From Janthinobacterium sp. (GTDB taxonomy: Bacteria > Pseudomonadota > Gammaproteobacteria > Burkholderiales > Burkholderiaceae_D): DNA of 64,000 bases. Positions 57,541-64,000 of this stretch are shown piece by piece; position 1 is the stretch's first letter, and the number at the start of each line of letters is the position of its first letter. The position numbers and the translations under genes were made by a program. The stretch lies in contig PKWL01000026.1 of assembly GCA_003133225.1 (NCBI GenBank), positions 25,826 to 89,825 on the forward strand, in the 5' to 3' direction. Below the pieces are notes generated by a model, which made no database searches, was not told the origin of the DNA, and was given only the letters and a program-made list of their open reading frames with translations.

Positions 57541-58406
57541 GAGGCCGCCACGAGGCCGCGGATCACCCTGACCATTCATGCTGTTCTGCGGGGAGCGGCG
57601 CATGGCCTCGGGGTCCGGGCCTTCCGTTGAGCTAGCGCAAACGGCGCCGCCCTGTCTTTGGCTAAACTTTCTGCATGATCAATTGCACCATATCATTGAA
57701 GTTGATGGCCAAGCCTGAAAAGTGGGCGACGGTTGCTATGTTGACGGATAAATTCACTGCCAGAGTGCATTGCCCGGTTAGCGGTTGGCGCCGTGATCGA
57801 CTCGCCCGATGTCGCGCCTGTTAGCGGGCCCGGCTTTTAGCCGGGCGCGGGTGCCGCGGCTATCAGGCGGCGCGTTGCGGGCAGCGCCGGCTAAGGCAAC
57901 GCCCGGTTGCGCCGCGCGGCGCATGCCTGTTCCGGCGCTGTCAGCGCCCCCCGTTCTATTGGTCAGCATGGCGCCAACACCAAAGCGCCATCCGTTCTGG
58001 GTCCGCGCGCGCGGCGTTTGGGCGCGCCAGCGGCAAGACCGGGGCGCCCCCGGCACATTGAGGCAACTGTTTTCCGCTGCATGGAAAGGCTGACCCAACT
58101 GCGCGCCCTCGGCAACACATCTCAGTCCCAAGAACTCGCACGGGGCAAGCTGCCTGTTACCGATTCATTTCGTCCCACCGACGGCGTCGATAACAGCATA
58201 GTCGAGCGCTTGCAAGATGGGGCGGCCAATCAACTGGAGTACCGAATGCAGTTTCTCTCTTTGGCCGCCAATACAATGAACAAAACGCCTGCGATCTGGC
58301 GTCACAGGGGATCGCGATCGACGTCGGGCCTCGCCTTCAATTTGCCGCCCGCGTCCGCTGTCAAGTCCATGCTGGATCGTTCGCCACCGCTAGACGCTAG
58401 GCCATT
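57541..58406. other. Intergenic region with GC hairpins
   Basis: 866 bp with no gene I can support. Two perfect short hairpins are present: GCCCGGCT-TTT-AGCCGGGC (57828-57846) and GGCGCT-GTC-AGCGCC (57934-57948). Open frames here are Arg/Pro/Ala-rich and not protein-like. Confidence 0.45.
57828..57846. repeat. Perfect 8-bp hairpin
   Basis: GCCCGGCT (57828-57835), loop TTT, AGCCGGGC (57839-57846). It is not followed by a T run on either strand. It may be a terminator relic or an mRNA structural element. Confidence 0.4.
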
Positions 58407-59891
58407 ATGCAAATGAGACAATCGGTCTCCGCCCCGATTGGCGCGCTCATCGTGGTGGGCATCCGTTGGACCGATCGTCTGGTTGGCCTTGTCAGCACCC
58501 TGATTCTGGCGCGCCTGCTGGCGCCGGAAGATTTTGGCATCATTTCCATGGCTTCCCTAGTGATTGGCCTGATCGATATTTTGCTAGACATGGGCGTCAA
58601 CATCACGCTGGTACAAAACAAATATGCCACCCAGGACGATTTTGACGCGGCCTGGACCTTGCGCATGATTCAGTCTGGGCTCGCGACCGCGGCCATCTTT
58701 CTGGCCGCTTACCCAGCCGCATCGTATTTCCACGACGCCCGGGTAACTGCCGTCGTGCAAGCGCTGTCCCTTGCCGTATTGCTAGCGGGCTTTGAGAACA
58801 TCGGGGTGGTGGCGTTCCAAAAAAAAATGGAATTCGGCATGGAATTCCTCTTTTTTTTCGCCAAGCGCATCAGCAGCTTTTGCATCACGATCGCGGCCGC
58901 GTGGTACTTGCACAGTTACTGGTCTTTGGTCATCGGCACCGTGGCCGCGCGCCTGATTGGAGTCGTGCTCAGCTTTGCCATGCACCCCATGCGACCACGG
59001 TTTAGTTGGGTTCGCATGAAGGCGATGCTTTCGTTTTCGTCGTGGAATCTGCTGCGCGGCATCGGCGGACACTTGTCGGAGAACCTGCACCGCCTGCTGG
59101 TGGGAAGGCGCGAGAGCCCGGCTTTGATGGGCTCTTACACTTTGGCTAGCGACATCGCGGCCATGCCGTCAATCGAGCTGCTGGCACCTTTAAATCGGGT
59201 GCTGTTTCCCATGTTTGTTGCAGTCAAGGACGATGCCGATGAATTAAAACGCATCTTCCTGTTGGCCGTTGCGGTGCAAGCTTTGGTGGGGGTGCCAGCT
59301 GGTGCCGGCCTAACTCTCGTAGCGCACGAGTTGGTGTCGGCCTTGATGGGAGAGCGCTGGATGAATGCGGTGCCTTTTATCCAAATCATGGGGGGTATCA
59401 ATATCGTGGCCGCTCTTAGTGCGAGCGGCGCCTATGTGCTGTTGGCGTTGGGGCGCGCCAGACTCATTGCCATCCAATCTTGGAGCCAAGTCCTGATGTT
59501 TGGGTCAATGGCTGTGCTACTCATTCCCACAGGTGGGGCCACGGCGATTGCCGAACTCCGGCTAGGAGTGGCGGCAACCGGCCTCTTGACATTCATTTAC
59601 TTGATCCGCAAGGAGCGCCCATCCTGGCACCTGATGGACATGTTAGCTGGCGTCTGGCGCCCGTGCGTCGCTTCAATGGTCATGGCCATTGCCCTCCTTA
59701 GCTTACCGGCGCCGGATTTGCCCGTCATGCTTCAATTGTTTCTAAAGACGGCTGTGGGCGCCTTAGTCTACGCCACGGTAGTGCTAACGCTATGGCTGAT
59801 GGGGGGGCAACCCGACGGCGCCGAAGCCTATTTTTTAAATAAAGTCCGGGAGTTGAAGAAAAGCTCGGCAATTTTGATATGGAAGCGATGA
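58407..59891 (+). CDS. Wzx-like oligosaccharide flippase (lipopolysaccharide biosynthesis protein)
   Basis: A 494-residue polytopic membrane protein of the MATE/polysaccharide-synthase (Wzx) superfamily with about twelve to fourteen helices. Conserved wording includes RLLAPEDFGIISMASLVIGL (N-terminal quarter), LGVAATGLLTFIYLI and the charged cytoplasmic start ILWTDRLVG-like RWTDRLVG. It moves lipid-linked repeat units across the inner membrane. The ATG at 58407 and another at 58413 are both possible; no strong ribosome site decides. It is separated from the XrtA operon by 21 kb and probably belongs to a second polysaccharide set with the 61524 and 62317 genes. Confidence 0.85.
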   Translation: MQMRQSVSAPIGALIVVGIRWTDRLVGLVSTLILARLLAPEDFGIISMASLVIGLIDILLDMGVNITLVQNKYATQDDFDAAWTLRMIQSGLATAAIFLAAYPAASYFHDARVTAVVQALSLAVLLAGFENIGVVAFQKKMEFGMEFLFFFAKRISSFCITIAAAWYLHSYWSLVIGTVAARLIGVVLSFAMHPMRPRFSWVRMKAMLSFSSWNLLRGIGGHLSENLHRLLVGRRESPALMGSYTLASDIAAMPSIELLAPLNRVLFPMFVAVKDDADELKRIFLLAVAVQALVGVPAGAGLTLVAHELVSALMGERWMNAVPFIQIMGGINIVAALSASGAYVLLALGRARLIAIQSWSQVLMFGSMAVLLIPTGGATAIAELRLGVAATGLLTFIYLIRKERPSWHLMDMLAGVWRPCVASMVMAIALLSLPAPDLPVMLQLFLKTAVGALVYATVVLTLWLMGGQPDGAEAYFLNKVRELKKSSAILIWKR

Positions 59892-60339
59892 GCGCCGCCT
59901 GCCGCAATCCCGGGGCCGAAGGCGCTCGCCATCTGGTTCATTTTTCCTTGGTTTTCATGGGGAAAAGACCATTAACGGGAGGGCGGGCGTGACACAACTT
60001 TGACCCCGCCCGAAGCCCTGCTAGCGCGATTGAAAGCGCCGTGTTAATTCGCCAGGTCCAAGAAAGCAAACGAAAAGCAAGCCGAGCATATGGCCAAGCC
60101 CAATAACAGCGCCTTGGCCCGTTGCGACAGGCTGCCGTTCTCTCCCTTTGCGCTTTCACCTTAGTTAAGTGACAAAATAAATATTTTCTTGGGTTTCCTT
60201 AGCTCAAGTCAAACCCATCACGAACGAGCAAGGTAGTTTACCTGAACAAACTCAGGCGCAAAAAAACGGACCAGCAGTTTCCATTGAAAAATAGTTATTT
60301 TGAATAAATATCGCATAATTAATTGTTAAGAGCGGGTCA
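59892..60339. other. Intergenic region becoming AT-rich toward the VirK-like gene
   Basis: 448 bp without a gene. A 7-bp inverted repeat GAGCGCC (59890-59896) and GGCGCTC (59921-59927) flanks the flippase stop. From about 60170 the sequence is AT-rich, leading into the low-GC VirK/YbjX gene. Confidence 0.5.
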
Positions 60340-61254
60340 ATGATGACTACAATTCCAACCCACCCAAAAAAATTTTTGCTGTCCACACTCTATTCTTTTG
60401 CCCGTCACACCATTACTGGCGAGCTGACATTCAGTTTCATTAAAATAAAAAAAGGGATGCATGTTTTATTCGACATTAAAGGACACTTGCGCCTGATGCG
60501 CGTCCTTAATCATCCGCAATCGGCCAGAATTACCGTTAGCCATCCAAAACTTGCGTTTAAATATTTAGACGATTACGTCTCACTCAACTTATCCACCAAA
60601 AACCGGCTCTCTTTATTGGTCGCGCATTATTCATTTCTGCAAAATAAATTCAAAAATGATTTCTTAGACATTATGGAAAACAGGTCGATCCAGCTTTGGA
60701 TCGACCATATTAACGGTGCCACCTTCACGCTAAAAATGAATTTCCCGAAAAAATTACACTCCGAGGGCGACATCTGTTTGACTTTGATAAAAGACGATAA
60801 GTTTGTATACAGATTGATTTTTGTTGTTGCCGACGGCCGCAGTTTTGACGTTGCCGACGAAAATGTCATATTAATTTCTAGCATCCAAGGTGTGTATGGC
60901 ATCGATAGCGTTAAGGCGACCACCAAAGCTTGTCACGATATACATCCGACTCACATGTTGATGGCTGCCGTCAGCGGCATTGGCATGACGATGGGCATCG
61001 GAACGATTTTAGGCATAAAAACAAAACACCAAATCGCCAACAATGGGAATTTTTATTTTTCCTACGATATGTTCTTTGAACAATACGGAGAAATGATCGA
61101 GGCCCACAGTTTATATAGAATTCAATTGCCCTATGCCGAGGTCCCCATTAGTTCAATCAAATCCAACCATAAAAAAAGAACCATGGAAAAGCGCATCTAT
61201 AAGAACGAGATCATAGCTCAAGCGGGCCAGACGCTTAAAAAATATCTGATCTAG
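60340..61254 (+). CDS. VirK/YbjX family protein (DUF535)
   Basis: A 304-residue protein with the DUF535 domain of VirK/YbjX proteins, which in enteric pathogens contribute to virulence protein localisation or antimicrobial-peptide resistance. Recognisable segments are VAHYSFLQNKF, YRLIFVVADGRS-type strands, ISSIQGVYGIDSVKATTKACHDIHPTHMLMAAVSGI and a C-terminal Lys-rich tail. There is no signal peptide. The gene is clearly AT-rich with many AAA, ATT and TTA codons, unlike its neighbours, which suggests horizontal acquisition. Start: ATG at 60340, with a second ATG directly after it. The function in this organism is unknown. Confidence 0.82.
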   Translation: MMTTIPTHPKKFLLSTLYSFARHTITGELTFSFIKIKKGMHVLFDIKGHLRLMRVLNHPQSARITVSHPKLAFKYLDDYVSLNLSTKNRLSLLVAHYSFLQNKFKNDFLDIMENRSIQLWIDHINGATFTLKMNFPKKLHSEGDICLTLIKDDKFVYRLIFVVADGRSFDVADENVILISSIQGVYGIDSVKATTKACHDIHPTHMLMAAVSGIGMTMGIGTILGIKTKHQIANNGNFYFSYDMFFEQYGEMIEAHSLYRIQLPYAEVPISSIKSNHKKRTMEKRIYKNEIIAQAGQTLKKYLI

Positions 61255-61523
61255 GACATGCCGCAGCTATTTGCCGCCTGGAATGCATGCGCGGGACCAG
61301 TTGTCATTTGCTTATTGATGAGGTCCTGTCCTGCTTTTGTTTTTACGCAACGCCGCCGGGAAATCTACGCCTACAATGGGTCACAGAAATAACATCTTGT
61401 ATTTGGCGCTGGAACGACCGAGCGCTCTTTTGCTTGTCGAAATTTTTTGCGCCAAAAAAAATCAGCATGCCATGTTACGGCTGCCGTCCTGTACCTCCAC
61501 ATTTCAAATTTAGAGGTTGTTCC

Positions 61524-62129
61524 ATGACCAGTGCCGATGATTTTGGCGTAGATTATGCGGGCGAGCAGTTGCGCCGCAGTCGCCACCCCTTTCGGAAAGC
61601 AGTCAAATTTTTTTACCTGGAAAATATCTTGCGCGACGTCATTGGGAAAACCATTGATTTCGGATGCGGCGCCGGCCAATTGCTGGCCCGGCTACCGGCT
61701 GGGTCGCTGGGGCTTGAAATCAACCCGCAACTGGTTGCCGCCCTACGCCGGGATGGACTCAATTCACAGTTATATGATCCGCATGACGATTTCTCCTTTT
61801 TCGACCTGCCCTTGGCGCATTACGAAACATTTGTAATGGCTCACGTCCTTGAACATTTTGATGACGCTGCATCTGTATTGCGGAAGATTCTCAGTTCATG
61901 TTATCGCCTGGGCGTCGCCCGCGCCATTATTGTTCTCCCCGGCAAAATAGGCTTTCGCGCCGATACCACCCATAAAACGTTCGTTAGCCGCCAATACATC
62001 ATGGAGCATGCTCTTGTGAATTGCGAAGGCTACGCCCTCAGTGATGTTAGCTATTTTCCTGTCAACATCGAGGCGATTGGCGACTATTTTGTTTTCCATG
62101 AAATGAAGTTGCTTTATCGGCGCAGCTGA
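61524..62129 (+). CDS. SAM-dependent methyltransferase
   Basis: A methyltransferase-like protein of 201 residues. The frame opens upstream at 61287, but the ATG at 61524 (MTSADDFGVDYAG) has GAGGTT about six bases upstream and precedes the domain directly. Motif I is TIDFGCGAGQLLARL, followed by LGLEINPQLVAAL and FVMAHVLEHFDDA, all as in class I methyltransferases. The substrate is unknown; position between VirK-like and GT39 genes suggests modification of a sugar or lipid carrier. Confidence 0.78.
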   Translation: MTSADDFGVDYAGEQLRRSRHPFRKAVKFFYLENILRDVIGKTIDFGCGAGQLLARLPAGSLGLEINPQLVAALRRDGLNSQLYDPHDDFSFFDLPLAHYETFVMAHVLEHFDDAASVLRKILSSCYRLGVARAIIVLPGKIGFRADTTHKTFVSRQYIMEHALVNCEGYALSDVSYFPVNIEAIGDYFVFHEMKLLYRRS

Positions 62130-62316
62130 TCGCTCCCGTCCCGGAAGGGGCGGCACCGCAATTTTCCGTGCGCTAACAAGGTCAGCGCTTGCCACGCTGA
62201 ACGGGGGACCATTTGTCCGTAGAGGATGACGCGCGTGCATGCCTCTGGTTCTTCCCGCTCATTGGGGACAACGCAATTTCATATGTTTCAATAGAATCAC
62301 TCGTAGGGGAACCAAA

Positions 62317-63939
62317 GTGCCAGAACAATTTCCCACTGTGCCTGCGCGCCCGGCGCCCGCGCCATTCACTGCGCGCGACTGGGCCGCTTTAATGGCCACG
62401 CTGGTGCTCGCGGCAATTATCCGTTTTGCTTTTTTCAATGGCGTTTTCGGTTCGGATGACCTGGTGTACCTGAATCGCTCAGTGCAAATTTCGGAAGGTA
62501 TTTGGAGCAACGCGAACTACAATGGCGCCCTGCGCTACGGCTTCAATATTCCCGCCGGATTTTTGATGTATCTCTTCGGAATCAATATTGTCGCCACTAA
62601 CTTGTGGCCCCTGCTTTGCTCCCTCGCCGAAATTGCCGCCGTGTATGTGCTGGCGCGCTGCCTGTGGGATCGTCAAACCGCTCTCTACTCGGCATTGGTG
62701 CTCACCTTCATGCCGCTGCATGTCGCTGCCGCCACGCGCATCCACGCCGATCCCGTGGTCGCGTGCTTTCTGACCTTGAGCTTCGTCTTTTTTTATTTCG
62801 CTGAGCAGACCCGGGCGCGCGTCTTGTACTTTCTTACCGGCATTGCCATGGGCTTGGTCTTTTGGACCAAGGAGATCGCCGTCGTGACGCTGTTCGCTTT
62901 TGTTTTTTATCCATTGCTATGGCGCAAGGTCGAATCACGCTGGGCCTATGTCATTGGCGGCGGCCTCGTCATGTTGCTGGCCCATCTGGCCTTGATGAGC
63001 GTGATCTCGGGGGATCCATTTCATGCTTTTAAGGTGGTTATGCGGCAGGTAAACAAAGGCTTCATTCAAGGAGGCGATGTTGCCGAAGACGGCCCCTGGT
63101 ATTACTTCCGCTACCTGTTCGTCGACATCAAGCACGTTTGGTTAGCCGGGATCCTTGCCGCCGCGTCCGTTCTCCTCGTGTTGTTCAGGGGCACGCGCCA
63201 GATCAGTCCGGGAACAGCATATGCAACCTTTTGGCTGCTGACGCTGTTTGGCATACTCTCCTTCATGCCCGTCTCTTTGCATCCGCTCAAATTTGTCATG
63301 AAACAATCAAATTACCTGACATTATTTCTTGCTCCCATGGCCTTGCTGGCTGGCTATCTACTGGCCAAAACACCCAAGGGCATAGCGCTTGCAATCTTGA
63401 GTACGACGCTGGCCGGCGGTTTTGTCCTCGCCGGTTTAGAACAACGGGCTTACAATGTATTTACCAGTAATAGCAAGGCGGCAGTTGCTTTCGCGAAGGA
63501 CAACCCCGGTATTCCTATTGTCGGATCCATTAACAACGGAAATATCGCTGCGGCCTATTCGATTCTGAATCGGGATCAGGTCTTGGCCAGCCGTTTCCTG
63601 TACATGGGCGACATCCCCCATCACGTCGTCAATGGCGACGACGGTAGTCCCGTCTCACCCGTTTTTGCCGTACTTGATAAGGAAACGATGGGTTGGGGTA
63701 AGAATGCCGTTACCTTGGAGCAAGCTCCCCGCTGTTGGGAAGCGGTCGAACATCTCGTTCCCGCTGGTTTTGGCCTCGGTTCATCGTTGATGGGAGCGAT
63801 GCTTGGGTTTATCGAGCTGTTTCCCGATGGGATATCTCGGCGCCTAAAGTCACCACTCGATCGAGTTTCTCAACCGCGGGCGGCGATCATTTATAAAGTG
63901 AATATTTCAGATTTTTGGTGCGAGAAAAATGGCGGCTAA
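62317..63939 (+). CDS. GT39-family membrane glycosyltransferase (PMT/ArnT-like)
   Basis: A polytopic membrane glycosyltransferase of 540 residues from the GTG at 62317, which has AGGGGA six bases upstream; the longer frame from 62239 is not supported. The first periplasmic loop carries GVFGSDDLVYLNRS with an Asp-Asp pair equivalent to the catalytic acidic motif of GT39/GT83 enzymes, followed by GFNIPAGFLMYLFG and HADPVVACFLTLSFVFFYF. About nine or ten helices precede a C-terminal non-membrane tail. It transfers a sugar from a lipid-linked donor in the periplasm. Only 61 bp remain to the window end. Confidence 0.85.
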   Translation: MPEQFPTVPARPAPAPFTARDWAALMATLVLAAIIRFAFFNGVFGSDDLVYLNRSVQISEGIWSNANYNGALRYGFNIPAGFLMYLFGINIVATNLWPLLCSLAEIAAVYVLARCLWDRQTALYSALVLTFMPLHVAAATRIHADPVVACFLTLSFVFFYFAEQTRARVLYFLTGIAMGLVFWTKEIAVVTLFAFVFYPLLWRKVESRWAYVIGGGLVMLLAHLALMSVISGDPFHAFKVVMRQVNKGFIQGGDVAEDGPWYYFRYLFVDIKHVWLAGILAAASVLLVLFRGTRQISPGTAYATFWLLTLFGILSFMPVSLHPLKFVMKQSNYLTLFLAPMALLAGYLLAKTPKGIALAILSTTLAGGFVLAGLEQRAYNVFTSNSKAAVAFAKDNPGIPIVGSINNGNIAAAYSILNRDQVLASRFLYMGDIPHHVVNGDDGSPVSPVFAVLDKETMGWGKNAVTLEQAPRCWEAVEHLVPAGFGLGSSLMGAMLGFIELFPDGISRRLKSPLDRVSQPRAAIIYKVNISDFWCEKNGG

Positions 63940-64000
63940 TTGTTTACTGGTAGCAGCTGCCTGGCCCAGGTGATTAGGCTGAAGTTCTTCCAAAAAACAG

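Noticed and set aside
57828..57948. Two perfect GC hairpins considered as an attachment site or mobile-element end
   Set aside because: They are not duplicated elsewhere in the window, no integrase or transposase gene is present, and such hairpins are common in GC-rich intergenic DNA.
57907..58416. Plus-strand 169-codon frame before the flippase gene
   Set aside because: No recognisable domain, no ribosome site, low-complexity basic composition and overlap with the flippase start; treated as non-coding.

Overview
The window is a GC-rich stretch of a Gram-negative bacterial chromosome. Gene content points to a betaproteobacterium of the Burkholderiales, most like Oxalobacteraceae (Massilia, Duganella, Janthinobacterium relatives): a complete exosortase A (XrtA)/PEP-CTERM exopolysaccharide locus, a tandem pair of cyanophycin synthetase genes, and the prkA-yeaH-spoVR triad. 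The taxonomic call is inference from gene families; no rRNA or tRNA gene was seen.

Layout. (1) 1-6.7 kb: an Hsp70-like ATPase, a small membrane protein and the stress operon prkA-yeaH-spoVR. (2) 6.7-9.1 kb, minus strand: a nucleotide-sugar pair (UDP-HexNAc 4-epimerase and 6-dehydrogenase) that should make UDP-GalNAcA or a related uronate. (3) 9.3-20.4 kb: outlying parts of the PEP-CTERM system, namely the TPR lipoprotein PrsT, an O-antigen-ligase-like polymerase, a trypsin-like protease, a FeeM-type N-acyl amino acid synthase, a methyltransferase, one PEP-CTERM substrate protein with a sigma-54 type promoter, and a Wza-like export lipoprotein. (4) 20.6-37.4 kb: the main XrtA operon, tightly packed with many start/stop overlaps: chain-length protein, tyrosine kinase, outer-membrane barrel, UDP-GlcNAc 2-epimerase, deacetylase, FemAB-like protein, glycosyltransferases, exosortase A, amidotransferase, and a fused glycosyltransferase/CoA-ligase-like protein. 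(5) 37.4-47.7 kb, minus strand: a branched-chain amino acid ABC importer (livKHMGF) downstream of a branched-chain 2-oxoacid dehydrogenase operon (bkdA1-A2-B-lpd). (6) 48.3-56.3 kb: cyanophycin region with cphA and a degenerate cphA-like gene on the minus strand, and, divergently, an ABC exporter with an N-terminal zinc ribbon followed by a DUF1854 gene. (7) 56.8-64 kb: a phosphoribosyltransferase, a Wzx-like flippase, an AT-rich VirK/YbjX gene, a methyltransferase and a GT39-type membrane glycosyltransferase, probably a second surface-polysaccharide area running off the window.

How it fits together. Regions 2-4 are readable as one surface system: nucleotide sugars are made, assembled by several glycosyltransferases, flipped/polymerised, length-controlled and exported, while XrtA processes PEP-CTERM proteins that associate with the polymer. 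Region 5 imports and oxidises Leu/Ile/Val. Region 6 makes the Asp-Arg nitrogen reserve cyanophycin; the accompanying ABC/DUF1854 pair has no obvious role in a cytoplasmic polymer and is my leading candidate for an undescribed system. Other notable points are the GT-CoA ligase fusion, the cyanophycin synthetase paralogue that lost its P-loop lysine and C-terminal domain, the -24/-12 promoter on the PEP-CTERM gene, and a Tat-type lipoprotein signal on the Wza-like protein.
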